Positions 8,692-19,494 of a stretch of 64,000 bases of DNA are shown here, in pieces. Below the pieces are notes generated by a model. It made no database searches. It saw only the letters and a program-made list of their open reading frames with translations, and was not told the origin of the DNA. A program made the position numbers and the translations under genes. Where the stretch lies: contig NZ_QPID01000007.1 in NCBI RefSeq assembly GCF_003336225.1, positions 173,501 through 237,500 of the forward strand. The letters run 5' to 3'. Position 1 is the first letter of the stretch, and every line of letters begins with the position of its first letter. The stretch comes from Corallincola holothuriorum. GTDB taxonomy: Bacteria > Pseudomonadota > Gammaproteobacteria > Enterobacterales > Neiellaceae.

Positions 8692-10479
8692 TCACTCTTC
8701 CTGCTGTTGTATCTGCCACATGCGGCTATAAATACCGTTAGCCGCTAGCAGTTGTTGATGAGTGCCCTGCTCAGCCACTTCGCCCTGCTGCAGCACAATG
8801 ATTTTGTCTGCGTCCTGAATGGTAGATAGGCGATGGGCGATCACTAAGCTGGTATGGCCTTTAGTGACATTCGCCATGGCTGACAATATCGCTTGCTCGG
8901 ACTGGCTATCAAGGGAAGAGGTCGCTTCATCAAACACCAGTATCGGTGGCCTTTTTAGTATGGTGCGGGCAATTGCTACCCGCTGCTTTTCACCCCCACT
9001 GAGTTTTAAGCCTCGCTCACCAACGGTGGTATCCCAGCCTTGCGGCAGTTGTGCAATAAAAGTGGATAGGTGCGCCAGTTTGATCGCCTCAGCCACCTCT
9101 TCATCACTGGCGTCAGGGCGACCATAACGAATATTTTCCAGAATCGAATCATTAAATAGCACGGTATCTTGCGGCACGATCCCTATCGCCGCCCGTAATG
9201 ACGCTAACGACACCTTAGCAATCGGTTGTTCATCGATACAGATCTCGCCGCTATTGGCATCATAAAAGCGAAACAACAATTTCATTAGCGTCGATTTACC
9301 CGCGCCGCTCTCCCCTACCACTGCGACTTTCTGCCCCGGGGCGACACTAAAGCTGATCCCTTTCAGAATGGGACGATCGGGATGATAGTGAAAGCTGACA
9401 TCATTGAAGCTCACCGCGCCATCGATAATATTCAGGGTGGCAGCTTGTTCTACTTCAACCACTTTGGGTTGCTTAGTCAGCAAACCAAACATCTCATCGA
9501 TATTAGCCAACGAACCTTTCATCTCGCGGTAAACAAAACCCAAAAAATTGAGCGGCATAAAGAGCTGCATCATAAACGCATTGATCAGAACAAAGTCACC
9601 TAGGGTCATCGCTTGTTGCGTGACTTGCCAGGCGGCCAGCCCCATCATGCTGGTCATAGCGATGGCGATAATCAGCGCCTGCCCGACATTAAGGGTAAAC
9701 AGGGAAAGTCGGTTTTTGCGTTTAGCCTGCTCCCACGCGGCTAACGAGCTGTCATAACGATCAGCTTCAAACTGCTCGTTACCAAAATATTTCACCGTTT
9801 CGTAATTCAGCAGGCTATCGACCGCTCTGGTGTTTGTGGTGGAGTCTGCGGCATTGGCCTCACGCACATAACGGGTACGCCACTCTGTCGCTACGACGGA
9901 ATAAGCGACATAGGCGGTCACCGACAACAGGGTGATCACGGCAAAAGGCCAGCCATAGTTGTAAAACAGCACCCCCACGACCATCAATAGTTCCAGCACG
10001 ATAGGGACGATATTGAATACCATAAAGCGCAGCAAAAAGTTGATGCCAGAAGTACCGCGCTCTATGTCGCGAGACAGCCCACCCGTGCGGCGATTGAGGT
10101 GAAAATCCAAATCCAGGCGATGCAGATGCTCAAACACCCGCAAACCAATACGGCGAATAACGCGTTCGGTGACACGCCCAAACAAGGTGTCTCGGAATTC
10201 TCCAAACAGCACATTGGAGAAACGCACCAGACCATAGGCCAATACTAAGCCCAGTGGCAATGCTAGGGTCTCGACTAAAGGCTGAGCCGAACGATCCATC
10301 GCATCGACCAAATGTTTGAGCACAAACGGCAAGACAACACTGGCCACTTTTGCCAGCATCAAGCACAGCACGGCCAAGCCCACCCGACGCTTGAATTCCA
10401 GCATATAGGGCCATAGCATTTTGATCACAGCCCAGTTTATTTTCGCATTAGGATCGGTTGGGGCATGGCGGTGTCGCAT
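8692..10479 (-). CDS. Atm1-type (ABCB7/HMT1-like) ABC exporter, fused permease-ATPase
   Basis: A 595-residue half-transporter: six-helix ABC exporter domain (residues about 25-320) plus ATPase (about 345-590). Visible are Walker A GESGAGKST, Q-loop GIVPQDTVLFNDSI, signature LSGGEKQRVAIARTILKRP, Walker B ILVFDEATSSLD and the H-loop IAHRLST. The N-terminal NWAVIKMLWPYMLEFKRRV and the coupling region NYETVKYFGNEQFEADRYD are typical of the Atm1/ABCB7 group, whose bacterial members export glutathione-linked thiol or metal species. Homodimer in the inner membrane expected. It is divergent from the deacetylase-family gene; spacing is 150 bases. Confidence 0.9.
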   Translation of the reverse strand: MRHRHAPTDPNAKINWAVIKMLWPYMLEFKRRVGLAVLCLMLAKVASVVLPFVLKHLVDAMDRSAQPLVETLALPLGLVLAYGLVRFSNVLFGEFRDTLFGRVTERVIRRIGLRVFEHLHRLDLDFHLNRRTGGLSRDIERGTSGINFLLRFMVFNIVPIVLELLMVVGVLFYNYGWPFAVITLLSVTAYVAYSVVATEWRTRYVREANAADSTTNTRAVDSLLNYETVKYFGNEQFEADRYDSSLAAWEQAKRKNRLSLFTLNVGQALIIAIAMTSMMGLAAWQVTQQAMTLGDFVLINAFMMQLFMPLNFLGFVYREMKGSLANIDEMFGLLTKQPKVVEVEQAATLNIIDGAVSFNDVSFHYHPDRPILKGISFSVAPGQKVAVVGESGAGKSTLMKLLFRFYDANSGEICIDEQPIAKVSLASLRAAIGIVPQDTVLFNDSILENIRYGRPDASDEEVAEAIKLAHLSTFIAQLPQGWDTTVGERGLKLSGGEKQRVAIARTILKRPPILVFDEATSSLDSQSEQAILSAMANVTKGHTSLVIAHRLSTIQDADKIIVLQQGEVAEQGTHQQLLAANGIYSRMWQIQQQEE

Positions 10480-10629
10480 ATAGGAAAAGACTCCGAAAAG
10501 AATAAAAAGCGGGAAAAAAACGGAAATGAGTTACCGAGGTTACCTTAGATTACAGTCTGTACCAATCAATGTGATCCGGTATCATCACTGCCACGAATAC
10601 AATGTACGAACCAAGCCAAACTGCCAACC

Positions 10630-11541
10630 ATGCATCTGCCGATTGTTGCTCATCCTGATTACAGTTTTCCATTTCCCGCCGGACACCGATTTCCCATGGA
10701 TAAGTTTGGCTTGCTGCAACAACGTATGCGCGAGTTAGGGATCCTAGAACAACATAATCTATTTCAGCCGACACCATGCTCCGCGGCAGAATTGAGCGTG
10801 GCACACTGCTATCACTATATTCAGCGCTTCAGCATAGATGCGTTGAGTGACCAAGAGTTACGCCGCATGGGACTCCCCTGGAGTGAAGGCCTACGCCAGC
10901 GCACCTTCCTGGCACCTAATGGCACTCTGCTGACTGCCGAACTGGCACTGGAATATGGCGTCGCCTGCCATCTCGCTGGCGGCACCCATCACGCCCATTA
11001 CGACTTTGGCTCCGGCTTCTGTATCTTTAATGACCTCGCCTACGCTGCCCGCCAACTAATTCATTCCGGCAAGACGAAACGAATACTTATCTTTGATTGT
11101 GACGTTCACCAAGGTGATGGTACGGCACGAATACTTGAGGACGATCCAGAAGTATTCAGCTGTTCGATCCACTGTGAAAAGAACTTTCCCCACCGCAAAG
11201 CCATCAGTGATCTGGATGTCGGATTAGAAAAAGGGCTCGGCGATTTAGCCTACCTAAGCATCGTCAAACAAACACTGTTACAAGCCATTGAACTATCGCA
11301 ACCCGATCTGGTGATCTACGATGCCGGCGTTGATGTTTATGCTAACGATCCTTTGGGATTAATTAACATTAGTCTCGAAGGGATCAGAGCCAGAGACCGA
11401 TCGGTGATCGCCACCTGCGTGCAACAGCAACTGCCTGTGGCCACCGTGATTGGCGGCGGCTACGACAAAGATCAAACGGCGTTGGCTATGCGTCATAGCA
11501 TTGTGGTCGAAGAAGCAGCCAAGCTGTTTGGCACGCACTAA
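10630..11541 (+). CDS. Histone-deacetylase-family (class II-like) amidohydrolase
   Basis: A 303-residue protein of the arginase/deacetylase fold. The zinc-dependent active site is visible: GGTHHAH (catalytic His pair), DCDVHQGDGTA (zinc-ligand Asp and His), and DAGVDVY (second Asp ligand), with GGGY near the C-terminus for the transition-state tyrosine. Bacterial members hydrolyse acetylated polyamines, acetoin-type or other amides rather than histones; the substrate here is unknown. Length (about 300) is normal. The start lacks a clear Shine-Dalgarno; MHLPIVAHPDYSFPFP fits the family start. Confidence 0.88.
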   Translation: MHLPIVAHPDYSFPFPAGHRFPMDKFGLLQQRMRELGILEQHNLFQPTPCSAAELSVAHCYHYIQRFSIDALSDQELRRMGLPWSEGLRQRTFLAPNGTLLTAELALEYGVACHLAGGTHHAHYDFGSGFCIFNDLAYAARQLIHSGKTKRILIFDCDVHQGDGTARILEDDPEVFSCSIHCEKNFPHRKAISDLDVGLEKGLGDLAYLSIVKQTLLQAIELSQPDLVIYDAGVDVYANDPLGLINISLEGIRARDRSVIATCVQQQLPVATVIGGGYDKDQTALAMRHSIVVEEAAKLFGTH

Positions 11542-11661
11542 CATCGTTTCCATAAATGCCCCCAAAACACAGTAAGATCACCTGTTGCTAACTGCGCTTG
11601 TATTCGCGCCGACTTGCTTTAGCATCAAAGCATCATCCCCACAGAGCACAGTTCAACCACA

Positions 11662-12258
11662 ATGAAGCTAATCGTCGGCACAGCTTCCACTTGGTCACTT
11701 CGTGTATGGATATGCTGCCAAATCGCAGCTATCAAAGTTGACCTGGTGGTCGTGCCATTGCAGCAACAAGGTTACCAATCACAGCTCGCTAAGCTATCAA
11801 GCACCATGCTTGTGCCCGTGCTTTATGACGGCGATATCGAAATCAATGATTCTCTCGCTATCACTGAATACTTAAATGAGTTAACTGATGGCGCGCTCTA
11901 TCCAGAGGTACAAGCTGACCGAGCAAAAGCACGCAGCTTAATCGCAGAACTTCATTCAGGGTTTTTGAATATCCGGCAAAACTGCCCTTTTTCTACTCGC
12001 CCAGTGGCACCCATCACAGATACCGCTGCAATCGCAGCAGAGCTGGCCAGACTCCATGACATCTTCACTAACGCAGCAACACCTTTCATGTTTGACACCC
12101 CTGGCGCAATCGATGCGTTCTATAGCGTCATGGCTTATCGACTGAACGCATACGGGATCCATTTCGATGGCGACGCAGGCCGCTACCAACAAGCGTTGTT
12201 AGCATGGCCTCTGCTAAACGATGCAATAGCGCACGCTGAGCAATGGCAACAAACGTAG
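11662..12258 (+). CDS. Glutathione S-transferase family protein
   Basis: A 198-residue cytosolic protein with a thioredoxin-fold N-terminal domain (about 1-75). STWSLRVW places the usual catalytic Ser near the start, VPVLYDGDIEINDSLAITEY gives the cis-Pro and the glutathione gamma-glutamyl contact (ES/DS), and a helical C-terminal domain follows. The pattern resembles the zeta/beta-like groups with Ser chemistry. The gene lies 120 bases after the deacetylase-family gene on the same strand and could be cotranscribed. No strong ribosome-binding site precedes the ATG. Confidence 0.85.
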   Translation: MKLIVGTASTWSLRVWICCQIAAIKVDLVVVPLQQQGYQSQLAKLSSTMLVPVLYDGDIEINDSLAITEYLNELTDGALYPEVQADRAKARSLIAELHSGFLNIRQNCPFSTRPVAPITDTAAIAAELARLHDIFTNAATPFMFDTPGAIDAFYSVMAYRLNAYGIHFDGDAGRYQQALLAWPLLNDAIAHAEQWQQT

Positions 12259-12448
12259 CGAGATAACATTTAGGGTTAATATCCTTAGTTAACAATCGGT
12301 AACAGATGTTCCCTAGGAAAATATTGTATCTCAGCCATACTCTACCCTTTGTTTGTTAATGATCGTTCACTACAGACTGATGCCAGTGGTCATACACAGG
12401 TAAAAAATCAGCTGCAATAAAAAACTTCATCTCCACAGGGACTTGTAC

Positions 12449-15400
12449 ATGAAAAAACATTGGTTATCGCCTTTGCTGCTGACCGCATGCATGGGATCCG
12501 GCGCAGCGTTCGCCGACAGTTCAGCCGCAGAAAACACCCATCTACTTCGTTTTGCCGATATTCATAAAGACAAAGTTAGCTTTGTCTATGGGGGGGATAT
12601 CTATATCGCCGCCACTGCCGGCGGAACAGCCACAAGACTAACTTCCGATAAAGGCTTGGAGCTGTTTCCCAAGTTCTCTCCTGACGGATCGCAGATCGCT
12701 TTTTCTGCCGAGTACAGCGGTAGTCGCCAAGTCTGGGTGATGAACACCGACGGCAGTGATCTAAAACAACTCACTTATTACAACGATGTAGGGCCGATGG
12801 CACCCCGCGGTGGTTTTGACTATCGCGTATTGGATTGGACGCCGGATGGTAAGCATGTGCTTTTCCGCGCCAACCGACTGCCCTGGGGTAAACGTATGGG
12901 GCGCCCGATGTTGGTACCCGTCAACGGGGGGATGCCGATCCCCCTAGCTGTACCTGAAGGGGGTGGCGGTATGCTCTCACCTGATGGCAAAACCTTAGTT
13001 TATACGCCGATTGACCGAGAATGGCGTACCTGGAAGCGTTATAAAGGTGGTCGCGCCCAAGATGTCTGGACCTATGATTTAGCCACCAACCAGAGTCAAC
13101 AACTCACCCACTACGACGGTACCGACAATCAGCCGGTATGGGTTGGCGACAACATCTACTTTGCGTCTGACCGCGAATATACCCTCAATCTGTTCCAGTA
13201 TCAGGTTGATGGTGACCCGATCAAAGTCACTGACCACAATGACTTCGATGTGCTGTGGCCCAGTGCCGGTCCAGAAGCGATCGTCTATGAAAGTGGCGGC
13301 TTGCTTTATCGCTATCAACCTGGCGATAAAAACAGTACCTTGCTAAACATCAAGGTGGCGGGTGAACGCCCCTATCGGCAAGCAAAATTTCGCAATGTCG
13401 CCAAATTTGTTGAATCGTTCGACCTGTCCCATGATGGCAAACGTGCGCTGTTTGCGGCACGTGGAGAACTATTCACTGTGCCGGAGAAAAACGGCCCAAC
13501 ACGCAACCTGTCAAATACGCCAGCCGCACGAGAGCAAAGCACCAGTTGGTCACCCGATGGCAGATATGTCGCTTATCTAAGTGATGCCACCGGCGAATAT
13601 GAGCTCTACATCCAGCAGCAAGATGGTAAGCAAGCGCCACAGCAACTCACCAAAAACAGCAGCATCTGGAAATTTGCTCCGGTATGGGCGGGTAGCTCAG
13701 ACAAACTGGCTTGGGCAGATAAAAACCAAACCCTCTGGCTCACCTCTTTGAAAGGCAAAAAGGTTGAGGTCGACAGAGGACGCTTTGACGATATTACCTA
13801 TTATCAATTTTCTGCCGATGGCCGTTATCTGACCTATGTCAAAATCGCTGAAAACGGCTTACCGCAGATCTGGCTTTACGACAGTAAAAATAATCAGCGT
13901 ACAACCTTAAGTAATGGCCGGACCGCCGACTTTGAACCAACGTTCGATCCACAAGGACGCTACCTCTACTTTCTCTCCAATCGCGATTACAACCTGACCT
14001 TTGGCGATCACGAGTTTAACTACCTCTATAACAAAGCCACCCGCGTATACGCTGCGCCACTGCACGACGATGTCACCATGCCGGGTGCCTTAATCAGCGA
14101 TGAAGTCTCAGTAGCTAAGAGTGACGACGAACAAGAAAAAGAGAAGGGGTCAGCCAATAAACCGATCACGCTCACGGCTGAAAAAATGGAGATGCTGGCT
14201 CAGCCATTGGCTGCGAAAGCAGGTAACTACACCCATTTGACGGCCAACGAGAATGATCTATTTGTGCTTGCGGGTATCGAACCCCCTTACACGTTGCAGA
14301 TGATGGCTGTCGCGCTTGATGCCAAGAGCAAAAACGTAGCCGACAATGTGAGCGCCTATCGCTTGGCCGCTGGCGGTGAAAAGTTGCTGGTTAAGGTCAA
14401 CGGTGATTTCTCCATCATTGATACCAAAGAGCAGCAGCAACCCACTAAAAGCAAACTAGATACGGCCAACATGCAGATGCGTATCGACCCGGCGATTGAA
14501 TGGGTACAGATGTATGACGATGGTTGGCGTACGCTGCGGGACTGGTTCTATGATCCCAACATGCACGGTCAGGACTGGCAGGCGATCTATGACAAATACC
14601 GCCCATTGGTCGACCATGCCGGACACCGCACAGATCTTGACTACGTCCTCAGTGAAATTGCTGGCGAAATGAATGCCGGCCATATTTATGTGCAAAGTGG
14701 TGAGCAGCCCAAGGTTGACCGTGTAGAAGGTGGCTTATTGGGCGCTGATATAAAGAGCCACCCGTCAGGCAACTTTATCATCAGTAAAATCTTTAAGGGT
14801 GAAAACTGGCACGATGCGTTCCGTTCGCCGTTAACCGAGCCTGGTGTAAACATCAGTGAAGGTAATTTCATTACCGCGGTGAATGGCATCCCAAGTAATT
14901 CTGTTAGCAATATCTACGAGCTACTACAAAACAGTGCCAATAAACCGATCACCCTCAGCGTATCAACCGCAGCCAATGGCAAAGACAGTCGTGATCTGTT
15001 GGTTAAACCGATCAAGAGCGAAACCAACCTGCGCTATCTAGACTGGGTAGCAAGCCGCGCCGCTTATGTGGATAAGTTGTCTGGTGGCCGTGTTGGTTAT
15101 GTGCACCTGCCTAACACGCTGTTTGCCGGCAACCGCGAGCTGTTCAAGCAATTCTTACCGCAGGTGAATAAAGAGGCCCTGATCATTGATGACCGATACA
15201 ACGGCGGCGGCTTTATCCCTGAGCATATGATCGCCATGCTCGCGCGCGAACCGCTTAACTATTGGAAGCGCCGTGGTGCCGAGCCCAATGCAACCCCCTA
15301 CTACAGCCATGTTGGCCCGAAAGCGATGTTAATTAACGGCTACTCCAGTTCTGGTGGTGATGCCCTACCCTACTACTTCCGCAAACTAAAACTGGGGTCA

Positions 15401-15688
15401 CTGATCGGCACGCGCACCTGGGGTGGCTTGATTGGTATTTCGGGTAACCCAAGTCTGGTGGATGGCGGCATGGTGATCGCATCAACTTTCCGCTTTATGG
15501 ATACCGATGGCAATTGGGCGGTAGAAAATGAGGGTGTATCGCCAGACATCGAAGTGATCGACCGACCTGAGCTGATCTTTATGGGTAAAGATCCCTCAGT
15601 AGAACGCGCAGTAGAAGAGCTATTAAAACAACTACCGGAAAAGCGTGCCGCCGCACTCCAAGCGCCACCGGCACCAACTAAGTTCTAA
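12449..15688 (+). CDS. Exported tricorn-type S41 peptidase with beta-propellers and PDZ
   Basis: A 1079-residue protein starting MKKHWLSPLLLTACMGSGAAFA, a signal peptide. Residues about 35-560 contain TolB/WD40-type blades (for example LTSDKGLELFPKFSPDGSQI, SPDGRYVAYLSD). A helical cap and PDZ region (about 680-860) and a C-terminal S41 peptidase domain follow, with SSSGGD at 966-971 as nucleophile region and GTRTWGG just after. Length and order match archaeal/bacterial tricorn core proteases, which release short peptides. ATG 12449 (MKKHW) follows ACAGGG and is preferred over a TTG two codons earlier. The protein is probably periplasmic. It ends in a strong bidirectional terminator and faces a prolyl oligopeptidase, suggesting complementary peptide breakdown. 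Confidence 0.93.
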   Translation: MKKHWLSPLLLTACMGSGAAFADSSAAENTHLLRFADIHKDKVSFVYGGDIYIAATAGGTATRLTSDKGLELFPKFSPDGSQIAFSAEYSGSRQVWVMNTDGSDLKQLTYYNDVGPMAPRGGFDYRVLDWTPDGKHVLFRANRLPWGKRMGRPMLVPVNGGMPIPLAVPEGGGGMLSPDGKTLVYTPIDREWRTWKRYKGGRAQDVWTYDLATNQSQQLTHYDGTDNQPVWVGDNIYFASDREYTLNLFQYQVDGDPIKVTDHNDFDVLWPSAGPEAIVYESGGLLYRYQPGDKNSTLLNIKVAGERPYRQAKFRNVAKFVESFDLSHDGKRALFAARGELFTVPEKNGPTRNLSNTPAAREQSTSWSPDGRYVAYLSDATGEYELYIQQQDGKQAPQQLTKNSSIWKFAPVWAGSSDKLAWADKNQTLWLTSLKGKKVEVDRGRFDDITYYQFSADGRYLTYVKIAENGLPQIWLYDSKNNQRTTLSNGRTADFEPTFDPQGRYLYFLSNRDYNLTFGDHEFNYLYNKATRVYAAPLHDDVTMPGALISDEVSVAKSDDEQEKEKGSANKPITLTAEKMEMLAQPLAAKAGNYTHLTANENDLFVLAGIEPPYTLQMMAVALDAKSKNVADNVSAYRLAAGGEKLLVKVNGDFSIIDTKEQQQPTKSKLDTANMQMRIDPAIEWVQMYDDGWRTLRDWFYDPNMHGQDWQAIYDKYRPLVDHAGHRTDLDYVLSEIAGEMNAGHIYVQSGEQPKVDRVEGGLLGADIKSHPSGNFIISKIFKGENWHDAFRSPLTEPGVNISEGNFITAVNGIPSNSVSNIYELLQNSANKPITLSVSTAANGKDSRDLLVKPIKSETNLRYLDWVASRAAYVDKLSGGRVGYVHLPNTLFAGNRELFKQFLPQVNKEALIIDDRYNGGGFIPEHMIAMLAREPLNYWKRRGAEPNATPYYSHVGPKAMLINGYSSSGGDALPYYFRKLKLGSLIGTRTWGGLIGISGNPSLVDGGMVIASTFRFMDTDGNWAVENEGVSPDIEVIDRPELIFMGKDPSVERAVEELLKQLPEKRAAALQAPPAPTKF

Positions 15689-15724
15689 GAGCTTGGTGCT
15701 AAACACCTAGCTTCGCAAAAAAAA

Positions 15725-15746
15725 CCCGGCATCAGCCGGGTTTTTT
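15725..15746. terminator. Bidirectional rho-independent terminator
   Basis: CCCGGC-ATCA-GCCGGG with an A-run on the left and six Ts on the right lies between the convergent tricorn-like and prolyl oligopeptidase genes. Confidence 0.92.
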
Positions 15747-15774
15747 ATATGCCATTGAAGGTATCAATAGATCG

Positions 15775-17967
15775 CTATAGCGATTTCACATCCATGTTGT
15801 ACAGAGTAAAACCAAATATATCGGCGTACTGTTCTATGATTTTACTGGTTGGCGTGCCTGCACCATGACCCGCTTTGGTTTCTATGCGGATCAAAACAGG
15901 GTTAGGTCCGGCCTGTTTCTCCTGCAACTGCGCCGCAAACTTAAACGAGTGTGCCGGCACGACTCGGTCATCATGATCACCGGTTGTCACCAGTGTCGCA
16001 GGGTGACTAACGCCAGCTGTCACATTATGTACCGGCGAATAGCCAAGCAGATAATCAAACATCTCTTTGCTGTCTTCTGATGTACCGTAGTCATACGCCC
16101 AACCAGCGCCGGCGGTAAAGGTGTGATAACGCAGCATATCCAATACGCCTACCGCAGGCAGCGCGACCTTAAACAGCTCTGGACGCTGTGTCATGACCGC
16201 GCCCACCAGCAGACCACCGTTTGAGCCACCACGAATAGCCAGGTAATCACTCGATGTATATTGCTCCGCAATCAGGTATTCAGCCGCGGCAATAAAGTCA
16301 TCAAACACATTTTGCTTCTGCATTTTGGTGCCTGCATCGTGCCAGGCTTTACCATACTCTCCACCGCCACGAAGGTTCGCTACCGCATAAACGCCGCCAA
16401 GCTCTAACCAGGTTGCATTCACCGAGCTGAAATAAGGCGTTAGGCTGATGTTAAAACCACCATAGCCATACAGAATAGTCGGTGTTTTGCCGTTCCTTGG
16501 TGTGCCCTTTTTATAGGTGATAATCATCGGGATCTTAGTGCCGTCTTTGGATTCGTAGAATACCTGTTCTGATTCATACAGCTCAGGATCAAACGGCGAA
16601 TTGGATTTGCGATAGACATCACTGCTGCCCGTCGCGACATCCAGACTAAAAATGGTGCCTGGAGTTTTGTAGTTGGTGAAGGTGTAATACACCTTTTCCT
16701 GCTTGGCTTTGCCGCCAAAACCGCTGGCTGTGCCCGGGCCAGGCAATGCTATTTCACGCAGCAGCTTACCCTGCATATCAAATTGCTTCACTTGCGATAT
16801 CGCATCAACCATATAGCTGGCAAACAGGCTGCCCCCTGCCGTGACGACATCCAGCACGTTATCAGTTTGCGGGATCAGATCTTTCCAATTTGCCGGCGCG
16901 GGATCGGTAAAACTCACTTCAACCACCCGCTTGTTTGGTGCATCAAGGTTGGTCACCAACAACAAACGCTCACCGTCGGAGCTCAATAGCTCAGTATCAG
17001 AATCGGTATGATCCAGCACGGTGACGAGCTGACTCTCTGGCTTAGAGAGATCTTTGATATATAGTTTATTACCGGAGGTTGAAACCGCAGCGCCAATACT
17101 TAAGTAACGCCCATCTTCACTCACTTCAGCGAACACGTAACGGTGCTTTTGTTCCGGCGTACCACCAAAGATCAGCGCATCAGCTGACTGTGGCGTCCCC
17201 AGCGTGTGGAAATATACTTTGTGCTGATCTGTCTTTGCTGACAGTTCACTGCCTTCAGGCTTGTCATAGCTAGAGTAATAGAAACCTTCATCACCCCGCC
17301 AACTGATGCCACTGAACTTAACATCCACCAGCGGCTCACCTTTCTGCGCCAACGTCTTCACGTCGATGATGATGATCTTACGCCAATCACTGCCACCTTC
17401 AGAGATCTGGTACGCCGCCAGTTGTCCCGTTTTGGAAAAACTGATCCCAGATAGGGAAGTTGTGCCATCGGCACTGAACTTGTTTGGGTCTAAAAAGACC
17501 GATGCGTCACCTTCTGGCTTACCATTGACCAGTGGCTGACGATACAAAACATCCTGATTTTGCAGACCATCATTCTTATAGAAATAGCTGAAATCCCCCT
17601 CAATAAACGGGGCGCTCACTTTTTCATAATCGATCTGCTTTTCAAGCACCTGTTCAATCTGTTCCCGGTAAGGGATCTGCTCAAGGTAACCAAAGGTCAC
17701 AGCATTTTGCGCAGCAACCCAAGCCGCCGTTTCATCGCTCCGGTCATCTTCCAACCAACGGTAAGGGTCACCCACTAGGGTTTCAAAATAGGTATCGACC
17801 GTGCCGTCTTTACGCGTTTCCGGATAAACCAGCTGAAAGCCTGCCGCGGCCGCATCAACTTCTGTGGCAGTTGGTGTATCGATGTTGACCTCCGAGGGGG
17901 TTGGCTTGTTATCACTGCAACCAGCGATGGTGGTCAGCAATGCTAAAGACAAAATCCTAAACTTCAT
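15775..17967 (-). CDS. Prolyl oligopeptidase (S9A) lipoprotein
   Basis: A 730-residue serine peptidase that cleaves after proline in short peptides. Starts [20 protein letters not shown], a lipoprotein signal with the lipobox IAGC, so it is predicted to be membrane-anchored and periplasmic. The N-terminal seven-bladed propeller includes DPYRWLED, and the alpha/beta hydrolase domain has the nucleophile motif GGSNGGLL at about 580, the Asp region [10 protein letters not shown] and the His motif KAGHGAG. Length is typical of family S9A. The frame extends 12 codons upstream, but ATG 17967 has AGGGAA seven bases ahead and gives the clean lipoprotein signal. Confidence 0.94.
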   Translation of the reverse strand: MKFRILSLALLTTIAGCSDNKPTPSEVNIDTPTATEVDAAAAGFQLVYPETRKDGTVDTYFETLVGDPYRWLEDDRSDETAAWVAAQNAVTFGYLEQIPYREQIEQVLEKQIDYEKVSAPFIEGDFSYFYKNDGLQNQDVLYRQPLVNGKPEGDASVFLDPNKFSADGTTSLSGISFSKTGQLAAYQISEGGSDWRKIIIIDVKTLAQKGEPLVDVKFSGISWRGDEGFYYSSYDKPEGSELSAKTDQHKVYFHTLGTPQSADALIFGGTPEQKHRYVFAEVSEDGRYLSIGAAVSTSGNKLYIKDLSKPESQLVTVLDHTDSDTELLSSDGERLLLVTNLDAPNKRVVEVSFTDPAPANWKDLIPQTDNVLDVVTAGGSLFASYMVDAISQVKQFDMQGKLLREIALPGPGTASGFGGKAKQEKVYYTFTNYKTPGTIFSLDVATGSSDVYRKSNSPFDPELYESEQVFYESKDGTKIPMIITYKKGTPRNGKTPTILYGYGGFNISLTPYFSSVNATWLELGGVYAVANLRGGGEYGKAWHDAGTKMQKQNVFDDFIAAAEYLIAEQYTSSDYLAIRGGSNGGLLVGAVMTQRPELFKVALPAVGVLDMLRYHTFTAGAGWAYDYGTSEDSKEMFDYLLGYSPVHNVTAGVSHPATLVTTGDHDDRVVPAHSFKFAAQLQEKQAGPNPVLIRIETKAGHGAGTPTSKIIEQYADIFGFTLYNMDVKSL

Positions 17968-18003
17968 ATCATTCCCTAATGAAACCAAAAGCATGTGATT
18001 CAA

Positions 18004-18334
18004 CGAAACTATGCGTTACACACGCATTTGTCCAGTTCACAAAGGCACCTTTATAGCCGTCATTTCACTGAATATGTCTTATAAGTCTGCCACTTCAGGT
18101 TAGATTTAAAGGTCGCATTTACTTATAATGCATCGCGCTAAGGGCAACCGAGGCAAGCAGCCTGAGCATTAACAAGAACAAAGCCCACCTATTGGATAAT
18201 TTAAGCCTAAATTGCCCCGTCAGAGTTTAGCTATCGTTCTTACCCTCTCAGACAATGTAACAAGCTGATTGACCCTAGTTTTTAGTTTCAAGCAGTCGAA
18301 TTAATTCGTGATACACATGGATAAGGAATCACGC
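18004..18334. other. Intergenic region between divergent genes
   Basis: About 330 bases separate the start of the prolyl oligopeptidase (-) and the OmpA-family gene (+). It must hold both promoters; AT-rich stretches are present, but no operator repeat or small ORF is convincing. Confidence 0.5.
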
Positions 18335-19426
18335 ATGACAAGTAACCACACTTCACTCTATCAACGACTCTCGGCCACTGTCGTTATCCTGTTCAGCAGC
18401 ATGCTGTTTTCAACCTCTGCAATCGCCGAAAAAGGCCAAGACCACCCCCGACTGGAAAGATACCCCGGCGCAGTGATAGAGCACTATGACTATAAAGAGT
18501 ATGAAGAGGGGCAGCTAATCCTGAGTAAACCGTATGACAATGGTGATGACTGGACTGCAGATAAACTGATGCCTTTAGAAGGACAGGTCACCTATATCCA
18601 CTACGAACTTCCAAAATCAGTCTCCACGCTTCAGGTCTTTCGTAATTATCAAAAAACCATTGCGAAATCTGGTGGAGAAATTCTATTTAACTGCGAACGC
18701 CCCTGTGTAACAGAAAATTTGGGTAGCCTAAAGTCTCTTGTCAAAGCAAGAGATCTCTATATGAATGGGCACGAGCAACTGCAGTACTTGGCCGCTAAAG
18801 TTGGCGATAGCTATATCTCCCTCTTCGTCAATCACATATACGAAACCAACGTATTTCTCTTCATCATCGACAAAGAAGGTCTCGATGATGACAAGATGTC
18901 ACCGATGGCAGCATCACTGGCCAAAGACGGAAAAATCGACCTTTACGGGCTCTACTTCGATTCAGGCAAAGAGACATTAAAGCCTGAATCTGCGCCTGAA
19001 CTGCAACAATTGTCGGAGCTGATGAAAAGCTACCCCGAGCTGAATATTCTGATTGTCGGGCACACCGACAATGTCGGCGACGACAGCTTAAATCAGAACC
19101 TATCCAATGGTCGAGCAAACTCAATTCAGCATCAACTTAGCCGTAACTATGGTGTGAAACCGCAACGAATGAACGCCATGGGCAAAGGCGAGTCAGCACC
19201 TGTAGCTGATAACTCGACTGAGTCAGGGCGTGCTAAAAACCGCCGCGTAGAGATCATTGCAATGAACCCGCAAGTGCTACAAGTAGCCATGGCATCACCC
19301 GCCAGACAACCCAATGCGCGGAAAGCAGAAGTGAAAGATGATAATAAAGATGACGAAGAAGGCTTAGGTATGGATGACGTTGACAAGCTACTCGACGTCT
19401 CTGAAAAGTTACTCGATCTGTTCTAA
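18335..19426 (+). CDS. OmpA-family protein with N-terminal DUF4892-like domain
   Basis: A 363-residue exported protein with a signal peptide (hydrophobic VVILFSSMLFSTSAIA, cleavage near residue 31). A roughly 170-residue DUF4892-like domain follows (HPRLERYPGAVIEHYDYKEY), then an OmpA-C peptidoglycan-binding domain at about 200-315 with ILIVGHTDNVGDDSLN, NLSNGRANSIQHQL and GRAKNRRVEI. The charged C-terminal tail is rich in Asp/Glu/Lys. It probably links outer envelope components to peptidoglycan. ATG 18335 has AAGGA seven bases upstream and is chosen over a GTG at 18308 and an ATG at 18317. It ends in a strong terminator. Confidence 0.88.
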   Translation: MTSNHTSLYQRLSATVVILFSSMLFSTSAIAEKGQDHPRLERYPGAVIEHYDYKEYEEGQLILSKPYDNGDDWTADKLMPLEGQVTYIHYELPKSVSTLQVFRNYQKTIAKSGGEILFNCERPCVTENLGSLKSLVKARDLYMNGHEQLQYLAAKVGDSYISLFVNHIYETNVFLFIIDKEGLDDDKMSPMAASLAKDGKIDLYGLYFDSGKETLKPESAPELQQLSELMKSYPELNILIVGHTDNVGDDSLNQNLSNGRANSIQHQLSRNYGVKPQRMNAMGKGESAPVADNSTESGRAKNRRVEIIAMNPQVLQVAMASPARQPNARKAEVKDDNKDDEEGLGMDDVDKLLDVSEKLLDLF

Positions 19427-19450
19427 CCATTATTGGTTTGTCATGCGCAA

Positions 19451-19477
19451 AAAAAGGGCCATTACGGCCCTTTTTTT
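19451..19477. terminator. Bidirectional rho-independent terminator
   Basis: GGGCC (19456-19460) and GGCCC (19466-19470), flanked by five As and seven Ts, lie between the convergent OmpA-family and CAP-domain genes. Confidence 0.92.
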
Positions 19478-19494
19478 GTATCCAGTTTAAGCCC

